DNA from: Kribbella voronezhensis
GTDB lineage: Bacteria; Actinomycetota; Actinomycetes; Propionibacteriales; Kribbellaceae
Direction: 5' to 3'
NCBI RefSeq assembly: GCF_004365175.1
Contig: NZ_SOCE01000001.1
Span: 1,475,154 to 1,539,153, forward strand
DNA: 64,000 nt
A program made the translations under genes and the position numbers. This document shows, piece by piece, positions 52,242-61,647 of the stretch. The notes beneath the pieces are model-generated. The model saw only the letters and a list, made by a program, of their open reading frames with translations, was not told where the DNA came from and searched no databases. Within the stretch, counting starts at the first letter, position 1; each line of letters opens with the position of its first letter.

Positions 52242-55200
52242 GTGTCCCAGCTCTTCGCTCGATCCGTTCGCGGCCGGAGGCGTCCGGTCAGTCTGCTGCT
52301 CGCGGCGCTGATCGCCCTGGTCCCGGCACTGACGTTGACCGCGGTCCTCGCGGGGTCGGCCTCTGCCGCCACCGGACAGATCTCCTTCGTCGCTGCCACG
52401 AGCAACGGTGGAAACCGGACCGCGCACACGGTCCGGGTGCCCGCGACCGCGCAGCCGGGAGACGCTCTGGTCCTGTACATCACCACCAACGAGACAGCCA
52501 GCGTCATGAACGACACGCTGGCCGGCTGGACGTTGCTGCAGTCCCGCAACGGCAACGGTGTCCGCGGCCGGCTGTGGACGAAGACGGCTGTCGCCGCCGA
52601 CGTCAATGCCAACGTCACGGTGACGACCAGCCTCGCCGCCAAGTCCGTGATCGGCGTCGCCGCCTACCGCAGTACGGGGAATGCGACCGTGTCGGCGTCG
52701 GCGGTCGGCGGTGTCGACACGACCGCGACCTCGCACACCACTCCGGCTGTGGCCGTCGCCGACACGAACTCGTGGCTGCTCAGCCTGTGGTCGGAGAAGT
52801 CCTCGGTCGACCCGATCACCTGGACCCTCCCGGCCGGCGCGACCTCCCGTACGACGGCTGCCGGTACCGGCTCCGGCAAGGTCAGCGCGGTGCTCGGCGA
52901 CTCCGCCGGCGCAGTCCCGACCGGTACGGCGGCAGGCCGGACCGCGACGACCAGCGCGGCGACCTCTCGCGACGTGATGTTCTCCGTCGTGCTGAACCCC
53001 GGCCAGACCGCGGACCCGGTGAACCAGCCGCCCGTGGCCGCCTTCGTCTCCAGCTGCAACGGCCTGGTCTGTGGCTTCAACGCCTCGGCTTCCAGCGACC
53101 CGGATGGCAACACGCTCACCTACGCCTGGAACTTCGGCGACGGCCAGACCGGTACCGGCGTCAACCCCAACCACACCTACGCGAGTGACGGTGCCCGCAC
53201 CGTGACCCTGACCGTCAGCGACGGCAGCCTGTCCGACACCGAGACCAGCCAGGTCAGCCCGGTGGCCAACGTCAGCCAGGGCGAGGTCTCGTTCGTCGGT
53301 GCTGCCAGTACCGCGGGCAACCGGTCGGCCCACTCGGTCAAGATCCCCACCACCGTGCGGACCCAGGACCGCCTGCTGCTCTTCCTCACCACCAACGACA
53401 CCGTCAGCACGATCACCGACACCGTGCCCGGCTGGACTCTGCTGCAGAGCCGCGACGGCAACGGAGTCCGGGGCCGCGCGTGGACGAAGCAGGCCACCGC
53501 TACCGACGCCGGTAGCGACGTGACCGTCAACGGCAGCGCTCTGACCAAGTCCGTGATCAGCGTGGCGGCGTACCGCAGTACCGGCCTCGCGACCGTCTCG
53601 GCGTCGGCCATCCGCGGCCTGGACACCTCGTCGGCCAGCCACGCCAGCCCGACGGTCACAGTTGCCAAGGGCAACTCCTGGCTGGTGAACGTCTGGAGTG
53701 AGAAGTCGTCCACCGACCCGATCACCTGGACCCTGCCGGCCGGCGTGACCTCCAGGACGACGGCCGCGAGCACTGGCACCGGCAAGACCAGCTCGGTCCT
53801 CGGCGACTCCAACGCGAGCGTCCCGATCGGCACCGCCGCCGCCCGGACGGCGACCACCAGCGCGGCGACTTCGCGCGACATCGACTTCTCGGTCGTCCTC
53901 GACCCGGGTCCGGACGCGTCCGGCACCAACGAGGCGCCGATCGCGGACTTCAAGACCGGCTGCGCGACGATGACGTGTGAGTTCGACGCCAACCTGAGCT
54001 TCGATCCCGACAACGACCCGCTGACCTACAGCTGGAACTTCGGCGACGGCCAGACCGGCACCGGGGACAGCCCGGCCCACACCTACGCCACCGTCGGCAC
54101 CCGTACCGTCACCCTGACGGTCAGCGACGGCACCCACACCGCCACCAAGACCGGTACGGCGGTCACCACGGCCAAGCTGCCCGGCCCGGGCCACAACCGG
54201 ATCGTGCCGGACATCCCGCGCACCAACATGCCGCTGATCAGCGACGGCGAGATCTGGGACATCGAGATCGTCGGCAACCGCGTGTACGTCGCGGGTGGCT
54301 TCACCTCGATCCGCAACCAGGTGACCGGTAACACCACCAGCTACGCGCAGGCGAACCTGGCGGCGTACGACCTGTCCACCGGTCTGGTCGACCCGACCTT
54401 CCGCCCGGTCTTCGGCGGCGGCGGTGTCGAGTCCGTGGAGGCCTCACCGGACGGCACGAAGCTGTACGTCGCCGGATCCTTCAACGCCGTCAACGGAGTC
54501 ACCAAGCGCGGCGTCGCCAGCCTCAGCCCGACCACCGGCGCACCGGTCACCGGCTTCACGGCCAACACCGACGTCAAGGCGACCGAGCTGGCCGTCACCA
54601 ACTCCACGGTGTACATCGGCGGCCGGTTCAGCACGGTCAACGGCGTACCGCGGAACGCGCTCGCCGCGGTCGACGGCGTCACCGGCGTGGTCCGGGCCGA
54701 CTTCGTCAACAACATCACTGGCGGCATCGGCAGCAACGGTGAACTCACCGTGCAGCGGCTCAAGCTGACCCACGACGAGGGCACGCTGATGGTGGTGCAC
54801 ACCGGTCGCCAGGTCAACGGCCAGGACCGGTACGGCATCGCGCTCATCAACACGCGCACGAGCAAGCTGCTGCCGTGGCGGACCCGGCTGTGGGACGACA
54901 ACCTGCAGTTCGTCGGCGGCATCCAGCGCATTTACGGCGGCGACATCGCGCCCGACGATTCGTACTTCGCTGTCACCAGCGGCTCGGGTGGCGACCGGCC
55001 GCCGATCAACGACACCGTGGTCGCCTACTCCTTCACCGGCGGCGACAACGTCCAGCCGCTGTGGATCGCACGCAACTTCGACTCGACGTACTCGATCGCC
55101 ATCTCCGAGGTCGCGGTCTACATCGGCGGCCACTTCGCCTGGAACGAGTCCCCGACCTCGCCGCAGCCGTGGCCCGGTCTGGACGACGTCGGCTACGGCA

Positions 55201-57761
55201 CCGGCCAGGGCCTGTCCGGCTACGGACTCGGCGACGCCGTCGTCCACCGCGAGCACATCGGCGCGCTGAACCCGGTCGACGGTACGGCGCTGGACTGGAA
55301 CCCAGGGTCCAACTCCTTCGAGGGCAACAAGGCGATGGAGCTGACGCCACGCGGACTCATCACCGGCGGTGACGCGACCACCCAGGGCGAGTACAACGTC
55401 GGCCGGATGGCGTTCTACGACTTCAATTCGGTCCCGGCCGCCAACGGGGTGGAGACCACCATCACCGACCCGATCGAGGGCCGGGTGAAGCCGATCAACA
55501 CCGAGTTCACGATCACCGGCAACGCCTCGGCCAACCAGGGCCGGACGGTGCAGCGGGTCGAGGTCGAGATCCAGGACCGGGACAGCCGGCGGTACCTCAA
55601 CGACGACCTGACCACCTGGGGATCGACCACCAGCAACACGATCAACGCCACCCTGGCAACGCCGAACGCGGCGTCGACGGGCTGGTCGCTGCCGCTGACG
55701 ATCCCGCAGAACCGCGCGCTGAAGGTGCTCGCCCGCACGATCGCGAACACCGGTGCCGCGGACAACTACAAGGCGACGAAGAAGTTCGAGACCTTCGGTA
55801 CTTCGGACGCGCCACCGGACACGACGATCACCGGACCGACGACGAGCGTGGTCCCGACGACCACTTTCGAGATCACCGGCCGCGCCACCGACGACCTCGG
55901 CGTGAACTCGCTGAGCCTGACGCTGCGCGACCTCAACAACCGCTATCTGCAGAACGACGGCTCCGTCTCGCCGACGTACAACGCGTTCCGGGTCGTGCCG
56001 GACGTCGTGGGCGGGACGAACACCACCTGGTCGTACGAGGTCACGGTGCCGACCGAGGGAACCTGGCAGGCACAGGCCAGAGCCACCGACACCACCGGCC
56101 AGTCCGATCTCGACACCGCCGACCGGTCCTGGCTCGTGTCCGACACGGCCATCCCGCCGACGGTCTCCATCACGGCGCCGGTCGCGATGACACCGCCGCT
56201 CACGGTCCCCACGGTGACCGTGGCGCCGGGTGGTCAACTGACCTTCGCCGGTACGGCGAACGACGACCAGCAACTGGACACGGTCGAGATCCAGCTGCGC
56301 AACAGCACTACCCGCGAGAACCTCGGCTCCGACGGCGCCTGGGGCGTGGACGTCATCCAGGGCTGGTACCGCGTCTCGCCGGTGCACATCAACGCGACCA
56401 GCTACAACTGGACGTACACGACACCGTTCAACCTCAAGCCGGGGACGTACAGCTTCTCGGTCCGGGGCACTGACCAACTGGGTCTGTCCACCGCCAACAA
56501 CAACCAGGGCCGGCTCACCATCAGCGCCCAGATCCCCGGTGACAGTCCGCCGGACACCACGATCACACCGACCGGCACGATCACCGGCCTGCAGGTTCTG
56601 CACCTCGACCTGACCGGTTCGGCGACCGATGCGCAGGGGGTGTCCGAGGTACGGGTCTCGCTACGGGACAACGACACCAGTCGCTACCTGCAGCCCAACG
56701 GGACGATGTCGGCGAACTTCGCCACCTTGCCGGCGAACCTGGCATCACCGGGTGCCACGAGTACGACGTGGACCTTGCCGATCAACCTGCCGACCCAAGG
56801 TGACTGGTCGGTGACGGCGATCGCCTACGACACCGCCGGCCAACAGGACCTCTCGACCACCGGAGCGACGTCGCGGTACCCGATCTATCCGGGTGACACG
56901 CCGCCGGTCCTGAACGAGAGCCTGCTGACCCCGACCGAGGGCACCACCTTCGTCGACGGCAAGGTCTTCATCTCCGGCCGCGCCGAGGACGACCAGGCGA
57001 TGCAGCGGGTCGAGATCGCCATCGTCGACTCGCTCGGCCGGTACATGGGATCAAACGGCACCTTCACCAGCACGAACGCCAGCTGGCGGACCGCGTTCCT
57101 GACCAGCCCGGGTACTCCGGGTTCGAACTTCTCCTACACGTCACCGGTGATCCCCGACGGCGCGTACACGGTTCGGGTCCGGGGCGTCGACCAGCACAAC
57201 TTCGTCACGGCAGTGCCGTCCGAGCGGCACGTGACGGTCACCCACCCGGCGAACAACCCGCCGGTGGCAGCGTTCACCGTGTCGTGCAACCAGAACGTCT
57301 GCACGTACGACGCTCGCAGCTCCACCGACGAGAACCCGACGGCCCTGACGTACTCCTGGAACTTCGGCAACGGCACCGGTAGCGGACCGTTGGTGGACAG
57401 GACCTACACCAGCGCCAACACCTACACCGTCACGCTGACCGCCACGGACGAGTGGCTGTCGACCAGCACGGCCACCCAGACGGTCACCATCACCGAACCG
57501 ACGAACAACGTCGCTCCGGTCCCGGTGATCAACCCGCCGGTCTGCTCCGGACTGGTCTGCAACATCTCCGGTGCAGGGTCCGCCGATCCGAACCTCGGCG
57601 ACACCTTCACCTACCGCTGGGACTTCGGTGACGGTACGGCGGTGAGCACGTCGTCCGCCCCCAACCACACCTTCCCGGCAGCCGGCACCTACACGGTCAC
57701 GCTGACCACGACAGACGGCTGGGGCAAGGCAGCCAGCCTGACCAGACAAGTCACCGTCTGA
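52242..57761 (+). CDS. Giant secreted PKD/beta-propeller/Ig-like protein
   Basis: About 1839 residues. A signal peptide (RRRPVSLLLAALIALVPAL, cleavage after GSASA) directs Sec export. Then: a 210-residue module with WTLLQSRNGNGVRGR and WTLPAGATSRTTAA; PKD domain 1 (YAWNFGDGQTGTG); a second diverged copy of that module; PKD 2; a beta-propeller-like region of about 410 residues with repeated VYVAGSF/VYIGGRF blades; five Ig-like modules of about 110 residues each (motif (V/L)xxRD..RYL); PKD 3 and PKD 4 at the C terminus. No LPxTG, transmembrane or SLH anchor. Likely extracellular or surface-adhering, perhaps for carbohydrate or cell adhesion; no enzyme domain is apparent. GTG 52242 or 52236 both possible. 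Followed by a perfect terminator. Confidence 0.9.
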   Translation: MSQLFARSVRGRRRPVSLLLAALIALVPALTLTAVLAGSASAATGQISFVAATSNGGNRTAHTVRVPATAQPGDALVLYITTNETASVMNDTLAGWTLLQSRNGNGVRGRLWTKTAVAADVNANVTVTTSLAAKSVIGVAAYRSTGNATVSASAVGGVDTTATSHTTPAVAVADTNSWLLSLWSEKSSVDPITWTLPAGATSRTTAAGTGSGKVSAVLGDSAGAVPTGTAAGRTATTSAATSRDVMFSVVLNPGQTADPVNQPPVAAFVSSCNGLVCGFNASASSDPDGNTLTYAWNFGDGQTGTGVNPNHTYASDGARTVTLTVSDGSLSDTETSQVSPVANVSQGEVSFVGAASTAGNRSAHSVKIPTTVRTQDRLLLFLTTNDTVSTITDTVPGWTLLQSRDGNGVRGRAWTKQATATDAGSDVTVNGSALTKSVISVAAYRSTGLATVSASAIRGLDTSSASHASPTVTVAKGNSWLVNVWSEKSSTDPITWTLPAGVTSRTTAASTGTGKTSSVLGDSNASVPIGTAAARTATTSAATSRDIDFSVVLDPGPDASGTNEAPIADFKTGCATMTCEFDANLSFDPDNDPLTYSWNFGDGQTGTGDSPAHTYATVGTRTVTLTVSDGTHTATKTGTAVTTAKLPGPGHNRIVPDIPRTNMPLISDGEIWDIEIVGNRVYVAGGFTSIRNQVTGNTTSYAQANLAAYDLSTGLVDPTFRPVFGGGGVESVEASPDGTKLYVAGSFNAVNGVTKRGVASLSPTTGAPVTGFTANTDVKATELAVTNSTVYIGGRFSTVNGVPRNALAAVDGVTGVVRADFVNNITGGIGSNGELTVQRLKLTHDEGTLMVVHTGRQVNGQDRYGIALINTRTSKLLPWRTRLWDDNLQFVGGIQRIYGGDIAPDDSYFAVTSGSGGDRPPINDTVVAYSFTGGDNVQPLWIARNFDSTYSIAISEVAVYIGGHFAWNESPTSPQPWPGLDDVGYGTGQGLSGYGLGDAVVHREHIGALNPVDGTALDWNPGSNSFEGNKAMELTPRGLITGGDATTQGEYNVGRMAFYDFNSVPAANGVETTITDPIEGRVKPINTEFTITGNASANQGRTVQRVEVEIQDRDSRRYLNDDLTTWGSTTSNTINATLATPNAASTGWSLPLTIPQNRALKVLARTIANTGAADNYKATKKFETFGTSDAPPDTTITGPTTSVVPTTTFEITGRATDDLGVNSLSLTLRDLNNRYLQNDGSVSPTYNAFRVVPDVVGGTNTTWSYEVTVPTEGTWQAQARATDTTGQSDLDTADRSWLVSDTAIPPTVSITAPVAMTPPLTVPTVTVAPGGQLTFAGTANDDQQLDTVEIQLRNSTTRENLGSDGAWGVDVIQGWYRVSPVHINATSYNWTYTTPFNLKPGTYSFSVRGTDQLGLSTANNNQGRLTISAQIPGDSPPDTTITPTGTITGLQVLHLDLTGSATDAQGVSEVRVSLRDNDTSRYLQPNGTMSANFATLPANLASPGATSTTWTLPINLPTQGDWSVTAIAYDTAGQQDLSTTGATSRYPIYPGDTPPVLNESLLTPTEGTTFVDGKVFISGRAEDDQAMQRVEIAIVDSLGRYMGSNGTFTSTNASWRTAFLTSPGTPGSNFSYTSPVIPDGAYTVRVRGVDQHNFVTAVPSERHVTVTHPANNPPVAAFTVSCNQNVCTYDARSSTDENPTALTYSWNFGNGTGSGPLVDRTYTSANTYTVTLTATDEWLSTSTATQTVTITEPTNNVAPVPVINPPVCSGLVCNISGAGSADPNLGDTFTYRWDFGDGTAVSTSSAPNHTFPAAGTYTVTLTTTDGWGKAASLTRQVTV

Positions 57762-57771
57762 CCTAACACAC

Positions 57772-57802
57772 AGAGGGGCGCCGGCAAACCCGGCGCCCCT
57801 CT
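57772..57802 (+). terminator. Terminator of giant secreted protein gene
   Basis: Perfect 13-bp hairpin AGAGGGGCGCCGG-CAAAC-CCGGCGCCCCTCT, 11 bases past the stop, followed by CCCTTT. Confidence 0.85.
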
Positions 57803-57850
57803 CCCTTTACCTGCCGCAAGCGACGCCCCACGCCACGGCGATCGGGTGCC

Positions 57851-57878
57851 GGCCCAAATCTCTGAGCTCCGATTCGCC
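57851..57878. repeat. Left inverted repeat flanking smpB
   Basis: 28 bases ending in CTGAGCTCCGATTCGCC. Its reverse complement matches 58584-58611 at 25 of 28 positions. It reads in frame into smpB, so a longer annotated SmpB start would be repeat-derived. Confidence 0.8.
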
Positions 57879-57938
57879 AGACCGGCCGGCTCGTCATCGG
57901 TTGGCTCGCGGGTACGGGCCTCGGGGCAGAATGTGCAT

Positions 57939-58418
57939 GTGAAGAAGCCTGAGGTCGACCCGGTGGTCGCGCGGAACCGCAAGGCTGCCCATGACTACCA
58001 GCTAGGTGAGTCCTGGGAGGCGGGGATGGTGCTGCAGGGTCCGGAGGTGAAGGCGCTCCGGGCCGGGCGCGCGTCTTTGGTCGGCGGTTTCGCCATGGTC
58101 GAGAACCGGGAGATCTGGCTGCACGGCGTGCACATTCCGCAGTACTCGCAGGCCCGGTGGTTCAACGACGGTTCGCGCCGCAAGCGGAAGCTCTTGCTGC
58201 ATCGCGCGCAGATCGACAAGATCGAGCGCAAGGTCAACGAGAGCGGCCTGACGATCGTCCCGGTGGTCCTCTACTTCAAGGACGGCCGCGCGAAGATCGA
58301 GATCGCGCTGGGCCGCGGCAAGAAGACCTGGGACAAGCGACAGACACTCGCCGAACGCGAGGCGACCCGTGAAACCGAACGCGCAGTCAGCCGCCGCTTG
58401 AAGGGCCACCGAGACTGA
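57939..58418 (+). CDS. smpB: SsrA-binding protein SmpB
   Basis: A 159-residue SmpB, which carries tmRNA to stalled ribosomes for trans-translation. Core features: [57 protein letters not shown], and the C-terminal basic tail [32 protein letters not shown] 57939 (VKKPEVDP) is chosen; the upstream in-frame sequence is a repeat. The tmRNA gene, often next to smpB, is not visible. It is flanked by inverted repeats at 57851-57878 and 58584-58611. Confidence 0.96.
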   Translation: MKKPEVDPVVARNRKAAHDYQLGESWEAGMVLQGPEVKALRAGRASLVGGFAMVENREIWLHGVHIPQYSQARWFNDGSRRKRKLLLHRAQIDKIERKVNESGLTIVPVVLYFKDGRAKIEIALGRGKKTWDKRQTLAEREATRETERAVSRRLKGHRD

Positions 58419-58477
58419 TCAACGATTGCCCCCACGAGCCGGGGGGTGGGGTTGGCGCTGGGGCCGGCTGCGATCGG

Positions 58478-58604
58478 CTGGCCGGTTTGGCGCATCGGAA
58501 CTGGAAGGTCTGGCCGGCCCCGGCGCATCGACCCAAAGGTCTGGCCGGCCCCAGCGCATCGGACCCAAAGGTCTGGCCGATCCGGCGCATCGGAGCTCAG
58601 AGGT
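58478..58604. repeat. Four tandem 32-bp repeats downstream of smpB
   Basis: Consensus unit CTGGCCGGCCCCGGCGCATC GGACCCAAAGGT, written in two parts. Copies at 58478-58509, 58510-58540 (31 bases), 58541-58572 and 58573-58604; 65-95 percent alike by eye. The last copy runs into the right inverted repeat at 58584-58611. No gene: the 320-base region 58419-58741 has open frames on both strands but only low-complexity repeat translation. Confidence 0.8.
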
Positions 58605-58611
58605 CTGGGCC
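58584..58611. repeat. Right inverted repeat flanking smpB
   Basis: GGCGCATCGGAGCTCAGAGG followed by TCTGGGCC. Inverted copy of 57851-57878 with three mismatches. It shares its first part with the 32-bp tandem units. Confidence 0.8.
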
Positions 58612-58741
58612 TGCAGCCGACCGCCGCGGCCCGCCGCTGCCCAGCATCGCGACGGAGGAGCGGGCGTTCGGGGTGGGCGGGAGCCAGACGCCGAAGGTCG
58701 CGACGGAGGAGCGGCCGTAGGCGGCGGCGTGGGTGGGCAGG

Positions 58742-59785
58742 TCAGCTCCGGGGTGGCGCTGTGCTTTCTCGGACAACCAACTCGGTTGCCACGGCGACTG
58801 GTTGGTGGTGGTGTTCGCCGGCCTGGATTTCGCTGATGAGGGCGTCGACGCTGCGGCGGCCGACCTCGGCGAAGAACTGGCGGATCGTTGTCAGGGGCGG
58901 CCAGAAGTGAGCTGCCTCCTCCATGTCGTCGAAGCCGACGACGCTGACGTCGCCGGGGATCGACCGGCCGTGCTCGTGCAGCGCGCGGAGCAAACCGAGC
59001 GCCATCTGGTCGTTGGCGACGAAGACCGCGGTGACGTCCGGGTCCGCGGCGAGCTGGTGACCGGCTTCGTACCCCGAACCGGCTGACCAGTCGCCCGTCA
59101 GCACCGGCGGCACCGGGCAGCCGCGGTCCATCAGGGTCTGCCGCCACGAGCGCAACCGGCGCGAAGCGGCGAAGGACTTCGCCGGACCGCCGAGGTGCCA
59201 GACCGTCCGGTGGCCAAGGTCCAGCAGGTGCTCGGTCGCGAGCCGGGCGCCCTGGGCCTGGTCGGTGTCGACGATCGGGTAGTCGAAGTCGGCGTTCGAG
59301 TCCACCACGACCACCGGCAGCCCGTCGGGCAGCTGCACCTCGGCCTCGTCGAGCTGGTGCGCCTCGATCAGGATGACCACGCCGTCCACCGCCTGCTCAC
59401 CGAGCCGGTTGAAGGCCCGGTCGAAGGCGCCCGACAGGGTCCCCTGGGTGGCGTTCAGCACGGGGATCAGGTTGACGGCGTACCCGCTGCTGGTGGCGGC
59501 TGTGGCGATCGCGTCCAGGGTGCGGGTGTTGCCGAAGCTGGACAGCTCGAAGACGATCACGCCGATGCTGCGGAACTGCCCGTTGCGAAGCGCGCGGGCG
59601 GCGCTGTTCGGCCGGTAGCCGACCTCGCGCATCGCCGCCAGCACCCGGTCGCGGGTGGCTTCGTCGACGTTGTGCCGGCCGTTCGCGACCCGCGAAACCG
59701 TCTGCCCGGAGACACCGGCCAGGCGGGCGACGTCGGCCATCGACGGCCCGCGCCGTCGGCGCAGCAGCGGTTCCTCCGCGGTCAT
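58742..59785 (-). CDS. LacI family regulator of GH5 locus
   Basis: A 347-residue LacI protein. HTH SMADVARLAGVSGQTVSRVANG at residues about 15-36; core sensor from IGVIVFELSS to VSVVGFDDMEEAAHFWPPLTTIRQ. Divergent from the ABC permease operon with two identical 15-mers between the two genes. Probable inducer is an oligosaccharide released by the secreted GH5 enzyme. ATG 59785. Confidence 0.94.
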   Translation of the reverse strand: MTAEEPLLRRRRGPSMADVARLAGVSGQTVSRVANGRHNVDEATRDRVLAAMREVGYRPNSAARALRNGQFRSIGVIVFELSSFGNTRTLDAIATAATSSGYAVNLIPVLNATQGTLSGAFDRAFNRLGEQAVDGVVILIEAHQLDEAEVQLPDGLPVVVVDSNADFDYPIVDTDQAQGARLATEHLLDLGHRTVWHLGGPAKSFAASRRLRSWRQTLMDRGCPVPPVLTGDWSAGSGYEAGHQLAADPDVTAVFVANDQMALGLLRALHEHGRSIPGDVSVVGFDDMEEAAHFWPPLTTIRQFFAEVGRRSVDALISEIQAGEHHHQPVAVATELVVRESTAPPRS

Positions 59786-59818
59786 CGGCCACCTCCTGGT
59801 GTCTCGCTGACTATAGAC

Positions 59819-59869
59819 ATGTTGACGTAAACACGTTAGCGTCCCGGCGAGTCATGTTGACGTAAACAT
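59819..59869. promoter_or_regulatory. Two identical LacI operators
   Basis: ATGTTGACGTAAACA occurs exactly at 59819-59833 and 59854-59868. The second is followed by T, giving the near-palindrome ATGTTGACGTAAACAT (14 of 16). Spacing is 35 bases. The classic TGTTnACGTnAACA form is typical of LacI proteins of actinomycete sugar loci. The second copy ends 18 bases before the permease ATG at 59887. Confidence 0.85.
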
Positions 59870-59886
59870 CGGAGGACGGCGACCAG

Positions 59887-60753
59887 ATGCACCGAGATAC
59901 CAAGGGATGGGTCTTCGTCGGTCCGTTCCTGGCCGTGTTCGCGCTGACTTTCCTGGCGCCGATCGGCTACGCGATCTATCTGAGCCTGTTCCGGGAGCAG
60001 GCGTTCTTCGGCGGGAACGTGTTCGTCGGCCTGGACAACTACGCCGACGTGATCGCCGACTCCAAGTTCTGGGAGTCGTTCCTGCGGGTGCTGACCTTCC
60101 TGGTCGTCCAGGTGCCGGTGATGCTCATCCTGGCCCTGCTGGCCGCGCTCGCGATCGACAGCGCCCGGCTGCACGGAGCGAGCTTCTTCCGGATCGTCAT
60201 CTTCCTGCCGTACGCCGTACCGGGTGTCGTCGCCGTCCTCATGTGGGGCTTCATCTACGGCGACAACTTCGGCCTCGCCGCCGATCTCAACAACCTGCTC
60301 GGCAGTACGGCGATCAAGCCGCTCAGCGGGCACTGGATGCTTCCGTCGATCGCCAACATCGTGACCTGGGAGTTCGTCGGCTACAACATGCTGATCTTCT
60401 ACTCAGCGCTGCGGACCGTGCCCGAGGAGTTGTACGAGGCGGCCGCGATCGACGGTGCGAGCGCGTTGCGAACCGTCCGCGCGGTCAAACTGCCGGCCCT
60501 GCGCGGAGCGGTCGTGATCGCCACCATCTTCTCGATCATCGGCAGCTTCCAGCTGTTCAACGAGCCCAACATCCTGCGCACGCTGGCGCCGAACGTGATC
60601 ACGACGTACTACACGCCGAACATGTACGCCTACAACCTCTCCTTCGCCGGCCAGCAGTTCAACTACTCCGCGACCGTCGCCATCGTGATGGGCGTCATCA
60701 CCGCCGTCATCGCGTACGTCGTCCAGCTGCGCGGTTCACGGGAGGCACTGTGA
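59887..60753 (+). CDS. Sugar ABC transporter permease (MalF type)
   Basis: A 288-residue six-TM permease. EAA loop YEAAAIDGASALRTVRAVKLP around residues 188-208. First gene of the operon behind two LacI operators; AGGACGG precedes ATG 59887. It ends within the start of the next permease (GTGA overlap at 60750-60753). No ATPase gene is present. Confidence 0.94.
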   Translation: MHRDTKGWVFVGPFLAVFALTFLAPIGYAIYLSLFREQAFFGGNVFVGLDNYADVIADSKFWESFLRVLTFLVVQVPVMLILALLAALAIDSARLHGASFFRIVIFLPYAVPGVVAVLMWGFIYGDNFGLAADLNNLLGSTAIKPLSGHWMLPSIANIVTWEFVGYNMLIFYSALRTVPEELYEAAAIDGASALRTVRAVKLPALRGAVVIATIFSIIGSFQLFNEPNILRTLAPNVITTYYTPNMYAYNLSFAGQQFNYSATVAIVMGVITAVIAYVVQLRGSREAL

Positions 60754-61616
60754 GTACCCGGACGTCACCGCTGCGGCCCAGGCGGTCTCCCCTGCTGACC
60801 GGGCTGATGATCCTCTATCTGGTCTACACCCTCGTCCCTTTGCTCTGGCTGTTTCTGAGCGCCACCAAGACGCAAGGCGATCTGCTCTCGAGTCCCGGGC
60901 TGTGGTTCGGTCACCGGTTCGCGCTGTTCGCCAACATCCGCGACACCCTGACCTACAACGACGGCATCTTCCTGCGCTGGCTCGGAAACACCTTGCTGTA
61001 CGTCGTTGTCGGAGCAGGCGGGGCGACTCTGCTCGCGACGGCGGCCGGCTACGGGCTGGCGAAGTACAAGTTCAAGGGCCGCCGCGCGGTCTTCGCAGTA
61101 TTGCTCGGTGCCGTCGCGGTTCCCGGTACTGCGCTGGCCGTGCCGACGTTCCTGATGTTCTCCAATCTCGGTCTGACGAACACCGTCTGGGCGATCATCA
61201 TCCCGTCGCTGGTCAGCCCGTTCGGCCTGTACCTGATGTGGGTCTACGCCTCGGACGCCATTCCGCACGACCTGCTCGAGGCGGCCCGCATCGACGGTGC
61301 CGGCGAGGTCCGGATCTTCTTCACGGTCGCGCTGCGACTGCTTGCCCCAGGCATCGTCACGGTCCTGCTGTTCGCGGTGGTGTCCACCTGGAACAACTAC
61401 TTCCTGCCGCTGATCATGCTCAGCAAACCCAACCTCTACCCGCTCACCGTCGGCCTGACCCAATGGAGCAACCAGGCGACCGGCGTCGGTGCCCGCCCCA
61501 TCTACAACCTGGTGATCACGGGGTCGTTGCTGACCATCGTGCCCTTGGTGGTCGCCTTCCTCCTGCTCCAGCGGTTCTGGCAGTCGGGCCTGACCGCGGG
61601 CAGCGTCAAACAGTGA
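60750..61616 (+). CDS. Sugar ABC transporter permease (MalG type)
   Basis: A 288-residue six-TM permease. EAA loop LEAARIDGAGEVRIFFTVALRL about residue 175-196. N-terminal tail STRTSPLRPRRSP is polar and basic. GTG 60750 overlaps the previous stop. Together with its partner it imports the products of the GH5 enzyme, by context. Confidence 0.94.
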   Translation: MSTRTSPLRPRRSPLLTGLMILYLVYTLVPLLWLFLSATKTQGDLLSSPGLWFGHRFALFANIRDTLTYNDGIFLRWLGNTLLYVVVGAGGATLLATAAGYGLAKYKFKGRRAVFAVLLGAVAVPGTALAVPTFLMFSNLGLTNTVWAIIIPSLVSPFGLYLMWVYASDAIPHDLLEAARIDGAGEVRIFFTVALRLLAPGIVTVLLFAVVSTWNNYFLPLIMLSKPNLYPLTVGLTQWSNQATGVGARPIYNLVITGSLLTIVPLVVAFLLLQRFWQSGLTAGSVKQ

Positions 61617-61647
61617 GGTGTCAATCAGTGAAGGGAATCCGAGTCTG

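Noticed and set aside
54444..56603. 719-codon open frame on the - strand within the giant secreted protein gene
   Set aside because: Translation is Arg/Val/Asp-rich low complexity, mirrors the codons of the real gene, and has no start context or domain.
58419..58741. tmRNA (ssrA) expected after smpB
   Set aside because: I found neither the tRNA-Ala-like ends nor a tag-coding stretch ending in Ala-Ala; the region contains 32-bp repeats instead.
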